Part shown: positions 22,715-29,871 of the stretch, in pieces
Layout of the letters: the number at the start of each line of letters is the position of its first letter
How positions within the stretch are numbered: position 1 is the stretch's first letter
Source of the DNA: an uncultured Collinsella sp.
GTDB lineage: Bacteria; Actinomycetota; Coriobacteriia; Coriobacteriales; Coriobacteriaceae
Direction of reading: 5' to 3'
DNA: 34,266 nucleotides
Assembly: GCA_958413765.1 (NCBI GenBank)
Contig: CATYVH010000017.1
Coordinates: 1-34,266, forward strand
Position numbers and translations under genes: made by a program
Notes under the pieces: model-generated
Told to the model about the DNA's origin: nothing
Database searches by the model: none
The model's input: the letters and a program-made list of their open reading frames with translations, nothing else

Positions 22715-23707
22715 ATGAGTTTCGCGTTCTATATCTACACCACGATTATCATGGGTGTGGCTCTGGTGACCAGTGCCGTGGCATTGGTGGTTTGGCTCAT
22801 GACGCGCCGTCGCGACAGCCTCGTGGCCGCGGCGGGTTTTTTGCTCTATATGCTCGATATGTCGGTCATCTTTTTTGACGAGTACAATCGGCTCAAATAC
22901 GACTACGCCGTTACCTTTAGCGAGCCGCTGCAGCACCCCTTGCTGCGCTGCGTGCTTGGTATTGCCATCTATGCCTGCGTGGTGCTATGGATGTTTGCGC
23001 GCTTGCGCAAAAGACCGACGTCGCGCATGCTCGGACTCGCTATCGTGCCGTTTTCAATCTTGCAATTGCTGCTGGTGCCTCGCAGCGGCGCTGCCGGAGA
23101 GGTGCAGCAGTATCTCTTTTGGCTCACGCGTGACCTGGGCAATGTAGGATGTCTTGCCTATGCCGCCTGGCATTACCGGTACAGAGCAACGCGTGTTGAG
23201 AAACTCGACCTCGACCGCTCAAAGCTCTTTTGGAAGGTGGCCTTCGTTCTTGTGTTTTGCGTGATCGCCGAGGACACCTACATGATCTTGTTCTGCCGCC
23301 CCGACTCCCAAAACCCCGTCATCGGCCTCTTTTTGTGGTATCTGTCCGAGCGCAATATCTCCGAAAACGTGCTGCTCGTGGTATGTGCGGCTCAGCTTTT
23401 TTGCCAGTTTAGCCATATCCTGCGTGTGTATGCCCGTCATCCGCGTGCCGATGAGGACGTGGCAGCCGAGAGCGCAAGCTCTGAGGACGATCTCGCATCG
23501 CGTGTGGTGATTTATGCCGACGCCCATAAGCTGTCACGGCGCGAGCAGGAGGTGCTCACGCTGGTGCTGAAGGGCAACGACGCCCAAAACATCGCCAGCG
23601 AGTTGGTCATCAGCCCTGGCACGGTCAAGGCACACTTGCATCGCATCTACGTTAAAAGCGGCGTCTCCAACCGAGATGACCTTATAGATACCTTTTGGCG
23701 TTCCTAG
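22715..23707 (+). CDS. Membrane LuxR-family regulator with seven-helix N-terminal domain (copy 2)
   Basis: The 330-aa protein has about seven hydrophobic helices over residues 1-235 and a LuxR DNA-binding domain at the C-terminus (LSRREQEVLTLVLKGNDAQNIA, then PGTVKAHLHRIY). It shares IAEDTYMIL and YLSERNISENV with the membrane regulator at 14856-15821. A short acidic linker (about residues 245-262) joins sensor and DNA-binding parts. GGGGAGG precedes the ATG. It stands between the second antiporter and the amidohydrolase-MATE pair, and a palindrome ACCGTTTGCGGT lies 120 bp after its stop, in front of the amidohydrolase, so it may control that pair. Confidence 0.88.
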   Translation: MSFAFYIYTTIIMGVALVTSAVALVVWLMTRRRDSLVAAAGFLLYMLDMSVIFFDEYNRLKYDYAVTFSEPLQHPLLRCVLGIAIYACVVLWMFARLRKRPTSRMLGLAIVPFSILQLLLVPRSGAAGEVQQYLFWLTRDLGNVGCLAYAAWHYRYRATRVEKLDLDRSKLFWKVAFVLVFCVIAEDTYMILFCRPDSQNPVIGLFLWYLSERNISENVLLVVCAAQLFCQFSHILRVYARHPRADEDVAAESASSEDDLASRVVIYADAHKLSRREQEVLTLVLKGNDAQNIASELVISPGTVKAHLHRIYVKSGVSNRDDLIDTFWRS

Positions 23708-23826
23708 CCTCATTCTTCCTCGCATGCGGGTCTTGCTGTGTGGGCGGCCACACCGTTGGGCGTAATGAAGCGGTAATAATCTCAGACAATAAACCTGCAG
23801 GTAAAGCGTGTAAACCTGCTTAAACT

Positions 23827-23840
23827 GACCGTTTGCGGTC
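23827..23840. promoter_or_regulatory. GACCG-N4-CGGTC palindrome upstream of amidohydrolase
   Basis: GACCGTTTGCGGTC is a perfect 5+5 palindrome and shares ACCGTT(Y)GCGGT with the site at 15939-15950. Just upstream are AAACCTGCAGGT (23793-23804) and GTAAACCTGC, related to the AAACC-GCAGGTCA motif. It is a candidate operator of the membrane LuxR proteins. Confidence 0.45.
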
Positions 23841-23888
23841 CCTGGCCTTGGCACGGATTTGTCCCTGTGTATCAATGGGTGTAGTGCG

Positions 23889-23960
23889 AAGCCGCGGACG
23901 TGGGACAGACGTCCGAGCACGGCTTGTAGGCACGCGCCGATGCGGGAGCGCTACGCTCCC
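23889..23960 (+). promoter_or_regulatory. Hairpin-rich leader of the amidohydrolase gene
   Basis: AAGCCG/CGGCTT (23889-23894 with 23920-23925) encloses GGACGT/ACGTCC (23896-23901 with 23909-23914). A second hairpin GGGAGCG-CTA-CGCTCCC follows (23944-23960). No T-run is present. The rest of the 315-bp spacer (23708-24022) shows no gene. Confidence 0.45.
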
Positions 23961-24022
23961 AACCGAGTGCCCACGCGGGCGGTGCGTCCGCGTTGCAACC
24001 AAAGATGCCTGAGGAGGCTCAC

Positions 24023-25651
24023 ATGGACAAGGCTGATGTAGTTATCAAGAGCGACGCCGTCTTTACCGGCGATGGGCTCGAGCCGTTTAAGGGCGGCGTT
24101 GCCGTGCGGGGCGATAAAATCGTTGCCTGCGGTGACGATGCTCACCTGGCACCGTTTATCGGTCCCGATACCGAGGTGCGCGACTTTGGCGACCAGCTCG
24201 TCATGCCCGGCCTGATCGACTCGCACACGCATTTTGCCCAGGGCGCGTTTATGACCGACCCCGATTTTGCCGTCAACCTCATCGACTGCACCAGTTTTGA
24301 GATGGCGATGGAACGTGTCGTGGCGTTTGCGGCCGACCATCCCGATAACGAGTGGATTCTGGGCTGCCAGATTATCCAGTTCCAGTGGGATGTCCCCGAG
24401 ATGCCCACGGCCGCGATGATCGATGAGTACATCTCCGACCGCCCGGTATTTCTGCAGCAGGTTGACTTGCATACCTTTAGTGCCAACACCTGCGCTATCA
24501 ACAAGGTGGGCATTACCACCGAGACCCCCGACCCCGCGGGCGGCAAGATTTTGAAGGACGCCGACGGTAACCTTGCCGGTGTGTTCTCCAACAACGCGGG
24601 AGCCCTCTTTATGGATGAGGTCTATGACCCAGCGCCCGAGGTGGTCAACGCCTCGTTTACCAAGACGGCTAAGCGCGCCAACAGCCTGGGCATTACTACC
24701 ATAGGCATGGTCAACCCCACCTTTGTAAGCATGGAGAACCCGTTTGGCGTGCTTGCCGACCTCAACGCCAAGGGCGGGCTGCCGCTGCGCGTCTTTATGT
24801 ACACCGATTTGTTTGAGAACGAGACAATGGCGCTCGATCAAATCAAGGCCAAGTACAACTTCCCTGGCACGCAGGTCGAGTGGCACGGCTTTAAGCAGTT
24901 TATCGATGGCGTGTGCTCCGACCATACCGCTTGGATGCTCGAGCCCTACAGCAACGCACCCGAGAGCTGCGGCGAGGCTGCCGAGGATCCCGAGCGCATG
25001 CGCGCTGCCATGCTCAAGGCACTTGAGTGGGGTGTCGATACCCGTATCCACGCCATCGGCGACCGCGCCGTACGCACCATCCTCGACAACTTTGAAGAGG
25101 GCGAGAAGCTCTACGGGCAGCAAGGATGCCGCCACTCCATCGAGCATAACGAGACGGTGCAGCCGGAGGATATGCCCCGCTACGCCGAGCTCGGCGTATG
25201 CCCGGCCATGCAGCCGTGGCACATGCTGCTCGACATGGCTGACCTTGCCAAGGACGATGCCGTGGGTCCCGAGCGTGCCGCGCTTTCGTGGCCCCTGCAT
25301 AGCCTGCTTGCCAGCGGAGCCGTGGTGCACCTGGGCAGTGACTTCCCCGTTGTGGGCTTGGAGCCCATGGAGGAGGTCTACGGCGCGGTCTTCCGTATGC
25401 TCGAGGACGGCTCTAACCCCGAGGGCTGGTTCCCGCAGGAGCGCATCACCATGGCAGATGCCCTGCGCGCCTACACCTACGGTGGCGCCTTTGCCATGCA
25501 TGCCGAGGACCGTATCGGTACGCTCGCATGCGGCAAGCAGGCCGACATCTGCGTGCTCGACCGCAATCTCTTTAAGTGCGAGCCGGCTGAGGTCCTCGAG
25601 GCCACGGCGTCTCTCACGATGATTGCCGGCAAGGTGGTCTACGAGGCCTAG
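24023..25651 (+). CDS. Amidohydrolase, YtcJ-like (Amidohydro_3)
   Basis: This 542-aa metal-dependent hydrolase has the family motifs in order: GLIDSHTHF (metal histidines) near residue 67, HAIGDRAV and HSIEHNE in the barrel, HLGSDFPV (catalytic aspartate), and the C-terminal GTLACGKQADICVLDRNLF returning to the small beta domain. The size is normal for YtcJ-type enzymes. GAGGAGG precedes the ATG at 24023. The substrate is unknown; related enzymes cleave amides, formamides or cyclic imides. Placement between a membrane LuxR gene and a MATE exporter in an agmatine region suggests an amide or carbamoyl compound of polyamine type, but this is only inference. Confidence 0.85.
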   Translation: MDKADVVIKSDAVFTGDGLEPFKGGVAVRGDKIVACGDDAHLAPFIGPDTEVRDFGDQLVMPGLIDSHTHFAQGAFMTDPDFAVNLIDCTSFEMAMERVVAFAADHPDNEWILGCQIIQFQWDVPEMPTAAMIDEYISDRPVFLQQVDLHTFSANTCAINKVGITTETPDPAGGKILKDADGNLAGVFSNNAGALFMDEVYDPAPEVVNASFTKTAKRANSLGITTIGMVNPTFVSMENPFGVLADLNAKGGLPLRVFMYTDLFENETMALDQIKAKYNFPGTQVEWHGFKQFIDGVCSDHTAWMLEPYSNAPESCGEAAEDPERMRAAMLKALEWGVDTRIHAIGDRAVRTILDNFEEGEKLYGQQGCRHSIEHNETVQPEDMPRYAELGVCPAMQPWHMLLDMADLAKDDAVGPERAALSWPLHSLLASGAVVHLGSDFPVVGLEPMEEVYGAVFRMLEDGSNPEGWFPQERITMADALRAYTYGGAFAMHAEDRIGTLACGKQADICVLDRNLFKCEPAEVLEATASLTMIAGKVVYEA

Positions 25652-25743
25652 CGGGGCTGCTGCATCGCTGGGCGGTGCCACAGCCTGTGCGTGCCGCCCG
25701 CCCATCCATTCATTCATCAATCTCTCATGGAAAGGGGAGAACA

Positions 25744-27120
25744 ATGGCAGAAGAAGCAACCGCCGCTGTTGAGGAGGAGCGTGAGCTTGCCTCGCAGCCG
25801 ATTCCCGGTCTGGTGCGTAAGTACACCATCGTCACCGGCCAGGGCATGCTCGCCCAGATCATCATGGTGGTCCTCGAGGGCCTCGTGATGGGTTGGGGCC
25901 TGGGTGCCCACGGCCTGGCCTGCGTCTCGATCATCATGTCGGTCGAGTACATCAACCTGGCCTTTGGCAACCTGTTTGGCACCGGCGTGCCCGCCGTGGT
26001 GGGCAACCTTTTGGGTGCCGGCGACATTAAGGGCGCAAGCAAGGCTTTTAGCCAGGGCTTTTGGCTCACCACGATTGTGAGTGTGCTGCTTGCTGTGGTG
26101 ATGGCCGTGTTTACCGAGCCCATCTGCGCATTCTTTGGCGCCACGCCCGACATCATGGCCGATACCGTTGCCGGCGTGCGCACCTTCGCCGTGCTGCTGC
26201 CGCTCACGGTCATTGGCCAGATGGTCACCGCTGTGATGCGTGTGGACGAGAAGGTTCAGGTCCAGGCCAACCTCATGACCGTTTCAGCCATCGTTGCCAT
26301 CTGCTGGCTCGCGCTTTCTACGTTTGTGCTCAAGTTTGGCGTTATGGGCGCCGGCGTGTACTACGGGCTTTCCATCGGTATCTGGGCCATCGGTATCTTC
26401 TGGTTCATCGGGGGCAAAAAGTCCCAGCTCCAGATTAGCCTGGCCGACCTTAAGCTCGACCTCGCCGTCTGCGGCCAGATCCTCAAGATCGGCTTCCCGT
26501 TCTTCCTGGTCCAGGGCGCGACCTTTATCTTTAACACCGTTGCCAACTCGCTTTTGGGCTCGCTCGGCGGCGACATGGGCTCGCTCTACATCGCAGCCTT
26601 TGGCGTGATCAACGGCTACATCCTCTACATCACCATGATGGTTGCCCAGTGCTTCTCCTATGGCCTGCAGCCCATCGCTGCCTTCAACGCCGGCGCAAAG
26701 GCTTGGGCGCGCCTTAAGGAGACGCTCTCTTGCACGCTTAAGTACCAGGTTGTGACGCTGGCGCTGGTCACCGTCGCGCTCTGGCTTGCCGCCACTCCGG
26801 TGTGCGCCTTCTTTGCCGGCAGCGATCCTGCGCTCGTTGAGGTTGCCGCCAACGCCACGCGTACCGTCATCCTGGCTGTTGCCCTGGGCTATCTTGCCAT
26901 GACCATGTCGATATATTTCCAGGCGGTCGAGAAGGTTGGTGTCGCCACGTTTACCGGCCTGCTTCGCTATGTGATCTGCTCAGTGCCGCTTATGTACCTC
27001 CTCGGCAACATGATGGGTGTTGAGGGCGTGTGGATCGCCCTGGTGGTGGCCGACGCCATTACCGGCATCATCTCCATTGCGCTCGCCGCGCACGAGTCCA
27101 AGCGCCTTGCCACGCTCTAG
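25744..27120 (+). CDS. MATE-family efflux transporter
   Basis: The 458-aa protein has about twelve hydrophobic helices in two homologous halves (first half near residues 30-230, second near 250-450), typical of MATE exporters that use Na+ or H+ gradients to expel cationic or amphipathic compounds. Recognisable features are GNLFGTGVPAVVGNLLGAGD in the first half and GLQPIAAFNAGAKAW in the second. The N-terminus is a charged 20-residue extension. The start at 25744 is set by AAGGGGAG; a longer frame from 25675 lacks such a site. It follows the amidohydrolase by 92 bp on the same strand without a clear terminator, so cotranscription and export of a substrate or product of that enzyme are plausible. 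Confidence 0.87.
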   Translation: MAEEATAAVEEERELASQPIPGLVRKYTIVTGQGMLAQIIMVVLEGLVMGWGLGAHGLACVSIIMSVEYINLAFGNLFGTGVPAVVGNLLGAGDIKGASKAFSQGFWLTTIVSVLLAVVMAVFTEPICAFFGATPDIMADTVAGVRTFAVLLPLTVIGQMVTAVMRVDEKVQVQANLMTVSAIVAICWLALSTFVLKFGVMGAGVYYGLSIGIWAIGIFWFIGGKKSQLQISLADLKLDLAVCGQILKIGFPFFLVQGATFIFNTVANSLLGSLGGDMGSLYIAAFGVINGYILYITMMVAQCFSYGLQPIAAFNAGAKAWARLKETLSCTLKYQVVTLALVTVALWLAATPVCAFFAGSDPALVEVAANATRTVILAVALGYLAMTMSIYFQAVEKVGVATFTGLLRYVICSVPLMYLLGNMMGVEGVWIALVVADAITGIISIALAAHESKRLATL

Positions 27121-27170
27121 GCTCGGACATGGCTGGCGTACGATAGTCGAACAAGTTAACTCGCCTGCAA

Positions 27171-27212
27171 GCCACCACAATGGGGACAGCCCCCATTGTG
27201 GTGGCTTTTGTT
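27171..27212 (+). terminator. Terminator with GGGGACAG motif after the MATE gene
   Basis: GCCACCACAATGGGG (27171-27185) pairs perfectly over 15 bp with 27191-27205, followed by TTTTGTT. It is closely similar to the terminator at 5916-5957, including the loop-side GGGGACAG. Confidence 0.88.
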
Positions 27213-27266
27213 ATTTAGGGTCTGAGATTTCGGCTCTATAAATAATGCTTTTGAACTAGGCTACTA

Positions 27267-27335
27267 TAAGATTGTGGTAAACGCTAATATAAGATTATGG
27301 CGAATGAAACTATCCGATTATGGTAACAGCGCAAT
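27267..27335 (+). repeat. Three tandem 23-bp repeats before the DUF4143 gene
   Basis: GATTRTGG occurs at 27270, 27293 and 27316, exactly 23 bp apart (units start ATAAGATTGTGG, ATAAGATTATGG, ATCCGATTATGG). The array ends 14 bp before the start codon in an AT-rich stretch. It may be a repeated operator. Confidence 0.6.
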
Positions 27336-27348
27336 AAGGGGCGTTGAT

Positions 27349-28518
27349 ATGGCTGAGTTCATTAACAGGGATTTGCATGAGTTGCTCATTCGCATGGCAG
27401 GCTGGTTTCCTGTTGTGTCGTTGACAGGGCCTAGGCAGAGCGGTAAGTCTACGCTGGTTCGGCATACCTTTCCCGACTATTCCTACGTCACGCTTGAGGA
27501 CCCTCAAACGAGGCGCGCGGCCTTGGAGGATCCGGTGAGTTTTATCCGCAACCGAAAGGGCGGACTCATCATCGACGAGGCGCAATACGCCCCGGATTTG
27601 TTTTCAATGATCCAGGTTGTTTCGGATGAGCGGGGAGACGCCGGTCAATACATCCTTACAGGCTCGCAAAACTTTTTGATGATGAAAAGCATCGGGCAGT
27701 CTCTTGCCGGGCGAGTCGGGATCTTGAAATTGCTGCCATTATCGTTTCGAGAAGCGGAGAGGGGCCAGCAGGGGCAGCTGGAAGTGGATTTGTTCGCGCT
27801 CGAAGGGGGATACCCTCGCCTGCGTTCCGCCGGAATGCCGTCCTCGGTTTATTTTCCCAGCTATATCGATACCTATGTTGAGCGCGATGTTGTGGGCTTG
27901 CTTGATGTGCGCAATAAGGCGGAGTTTCATAAGTTTCTGTCCATAATTGCTCAGAGCGTCGGTGCCCTCATCAATATATCCTCGCTTTCTCGAGATACGG
28001 GCGTGAGCGTATCGACCATTAAAAGCTGGTTGTCCATCCTGGAGCAGAGCTACCTGACGTTTTCGCTGCAGCCCTATTATGCAAATGCCAAGAAGCGTCT
28101 AACTAAAACGCCCAAGCTCTATTTTTACGACACGGGGCTGCTCTGCTACTTGCTCAAAATTGGATCACTGGAGCAACTATTGGAGAGCCCTTATCTGGGG
28201 GCCGTTTTCGAAAACCTCATCGTTTCCGAAACGGCGAAGAGCCATCTCAACGTGGGCGAGAATCCCGAGCTGTATTTCTATAGGGACGACAGCAAGCGTG
28301 AAATCGATTTGCTCGACTGTACAAACTCAGGGAGTCCCAAGGCTATCGAAATAAAATCATCCAGAACGTATCACGATAAGTACGCCCGCCATCTACAGAC
28401 TGTATGCGATGAGATCGACATTGCAAAAGATGCGCGCTATGTTGTAGCCCGCGTGGACTCAACGTATGAGTCGAAAGACTGTAGTGTGGTTTCGGCGCGT
28501 GATTGGCTTTTACGATAA
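27349..28518 (+). CDS. AAA-family ATPase with C-terminal DUF4143 domain
   Basis: The 389-aa protein starts with an AAA_14-type ATPase domain: Walker A GPRQSGKST near residue 27, Walker B LIIDEAQ and a sensor-like ILTGSQNFLMM. A winged-helix-like middle region with IAQSVGALINISSLSRDTGV follows, then a DUF4143 domain ending YFYRDDSKREIDLLD..AIEIKSS, which has the spaced D...ExK pattern of PD-(D/E)xK nuclease folds. Genes of this type are widespread, often patchily distributed, and without settled function. The start at 27349 follows AAGGGG; the longer frame from 27274 runs through the 23-bp repeats and was rejected. It seems an independent insertion between the MATE gene and the LuxR/agmatine deiminase pair. 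Confidence 0.87.
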   Translation: MAEFINRDLHELLIRMAGWFPVVSLTGPRQSGKSTLVRHTFPDYSYVTLEDPQTRRAALEDPVSFIRNRKGGLIIDEAQYAPDLFSMIQVVSDERGDAGQYILTGSQNFLMMKSIGQSLAGRVGILKLLPLSFREAERGQQGQLEVDLFALEGGYPRLRSAGMPSSVYFPSYIDTYVERDVVGLLDVRNKAEFHKFLSIIAQSVGALINISSLSRDTGVSVSTIKSWLSILEQSYLTFSLQPYYANAKKRLTKTPKLYFYDTGLLCYLLKIGSLEQLLESPYLGAVFENLIVSETAKSHLNVGENPELYFYRDDSKREIDLLDCTNSGSPKAIEIKSSRTYHDKYARHLQTVCDEIDIAKDARYVVARVDSTYESKDCSVVSARDWLLR

Positions 28519-28540
28519 CAAGCTCGGCGTATTAACAACA

Positions 28541-28578
28541 GCCGCGAGGGGAACCGGCCCCTTTTTGCGGCGGTTTTT
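28541..28578 (+). terminator. Imperfect terminator after the DUF4143 gene
   Basis: GCCGC (28541-28545) pairs with GCGGC (28567-28571), and GGGG (28548-28551) with CCCC (28558-28561) across an internal loop, followed by GGTTTTTGC. Confidence 0.55.
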
Positions 28579-28601
28579 GCCTATCTGGTGCGTCTTAGAT
28601 G

Positions 28602-28820
28602 CAAGTGAGTAGACTTATTTGGATATGCCGAGCACACCGCGGCAAATGCTCAATAAAACCGCAGGTCAGAGCTGTGGCGTTTTGGGGCGTGCTTGGCCTC
28701 CTGCAAAAAGCCTACTCACTTGGTTTTTCTGCTGGAAGACCGCCGTGAGGGAAGGCAGCTCCCTCGTGGCGGCTGACATTTGCCCAGATAAACCCTGCCA
28801 AAATAAACCTGTCTACTCTT
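28602..28820. repeat. Dispersed composite repeat, copy B
   Basis: It has the same three-part order as copy A at 14628-14850: AAGTGAGTAG-bounded inverted repeat with AATAAAACCGCAGGTCAGA inside, a hairpin (CCGCCGTGAGGG with CCCTCGTGGCGG), then TTTGCCCAGATAAA..CCAAAATAAACCTG. In the hairpin, two Watson-Crick pairs of copy A are replaced by G-U pairs, which keep an RNA stem but not a DNA cruciform. Confidence 0.8.
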
Positions 28821-28856
28821 TGAGCCAGAGCCGACACTAATTCAAATGGCGAAATC

Positions 28857-28891
28857 AAAGGGCGTTCTCCGTATGGAGGGCGCCCTTTTTT
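28857..28891. terminator. Terminator beside the third LuxR gene
   Basis: AAAGGGCG (28857-28864) pairs with CGCCCTTT (28881-28888) and runs into TTTTTT. It overlaps the end of the minus-strand LuxR gene and can work in both directions. Confidence 0.65.
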
Positions 28892-29693
28892 ATCGTGGGA
28901 TGTTTTGCGTGGCAGTCATAAGGCCCAGACGGTTGCTGACGCCGAGCTTGCGATAGATGGCGTTGACGTGCTTCTTGACGGTTGACTCGCTTATGAATAG
29001 CTCGTTTGCCATCTGTTTGTTCGTTTTGCCGCCGAGCATGAGCTGCATGATTTCGGCTTCGCGCGGTTGGATATTATGTTCTGTAATGAAAGCATTCAGC
29101 TGGTCTGTGTCTTCGGTCTGGGTGAGATTAATGCCCCGAGGATAGAGGTTGGCGAGCGCGAGGCTCGCGTGCCGAGCGATTTCGAGCAGGATTGCGAGCT
29201 CGGTGTCGGTGAAGTCTCCGGCCGTGCGTTCGCGAAACAGGGTGATGCTTCCTAGCGGGCTGTCGTTGTGCGCGAGCGTGGCCGTACAGCCAAAGTAGAC
29301 GCCCTGCGGTTCCATCCATTTGCGATAGATGGGCGTGGCATCGCGTCGCTCGACGTCCACGAGGTCGAGGTCGCGGTAGACGCCGACCTTATGTAGGTCA
29401 AAGCTCCATGTTGTATAGTCCATCGCGGCGTAGCGGTTGTAGTAGTCGCTCAGCGCGCGGTCGTCCATTCCGCTGCTTGCGGGGTGGACGTAGCGTGGGG
29501 CGTCACTGCTTGCCGCCTCGATCAGGTCGAACATGGCGATCCGATGGGGCACGAGCCCTGTCGTTCCCTCGAGGGTCTCCTTTTGCAGCTTATCGACACC
29601 GTGTGATGCGTGGATTGCAAGCGCGAGCTCGTTGAGAGCAGTCCAGGTCGTACTGTCCAACTCAATAGTCTGCTGTTTATTGCATGGGGGCAT
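28890..29693 (-). CDS. LuxR-family regulator with GAF-like N-terminal domain
   Basis: The 267-aa protein has no membrane helices. Residues about 25-190 look like a GAF-type ligand or signal domain (conserved-looking YGFxxxL-type spacing is weak; the segment GSITLFRERTAGDFTDTELAILLEIARHAS is typical of GAF ends). The last 65 residues are a LuxR helix-turn-helix (QPREAEIMQLMLGGKTNKQMA, then SESTVKKHVNAIYRKL). The start at 29693 (MPPCNKQQ) is supported by AAAGGAC; an upstream ATG at 29729 is not. It is divergent from the canonical agmatine deiminase gene over 178 bp containing a TCAGCGA..TCGCTGA palindrome, so it probably controls that gene. Confidence 0.85.
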   Translation of the reverse strand: MPPCNKQQTIELDSTTWTALNELALAIHASHGVDKLQKETLEGTTGLVPHRIAMFDLIEAASSDAPRYVHPASSGMDDRALSDYYNRYAAMDYTTWSFDLHKVGVYRDLDLVDVERRDATPIYRKWMEPQGVYFGCTATLAHNDSPLGSITLFRERTAGDFTDTELAILLEIARHASLALANLYPRGINLTQTEDTDQLNAFITEHNIQPREAEIMQLMLGGKTNKQMANELFISESTVKKHVNAIYRKLGVSNRLGLMTATQNIPR

Positions 29694-29755
29694 AGGGCGT
29701 CCTTTCCATTGTGGAACCCAGTATGTCATGTTCGCGGCCTGAATAGAACTTTAGG

Positions 29756-29784
29756 TCAGCGAATGGTATACCGTTGGTCGCTGA
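29756..29784. promoter_or_regulatory. Candidate operator between LuxR and agmatine deiminase genes
   Basis: TCAGCGA (29756-29762) and TCGCTGA (29778-29784) form a 7-bp inverted repeat flanking the perfect palindrome GGTATACC (29765-29772). GTATACCGTT is also present upstream of ptcA (15935-15944). Confidence 0.45.
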
Positions 29785-29810
29785 AAGGGGCTCGAGGGAC
29801 TATTGAGAAC

Positions 29811-29858
29811 ATCTCGGTGCGGCCGCATCATGGTCTCGTCAAGCAAAAGCACCGAGAT
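29811..29858 (+). promoter_or_regulatory. Leader hairpin before the second agmatine deiminase gene
   Basis: ATCTCGGTGC (29811-29820) pairs perfectly with 29849-29858, ending three bases before the AGGAG ribosome site. Within the loop, ATG 29830 opens a 10-codon frame that stops at the ribosome site (TAGGAG). Folding or leader translation could influence initiation. Confidence 0.45.
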
Positions 29859-29871
29859 TTAGGAGCTTGAA

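Noticed and set aside
23951..25759. 602-codon open frame opposite the amidohydrolase
   Set aside because: Antisense shadow; the sense frame has all amidohydrolase metal motifs and a proper ribosome site.
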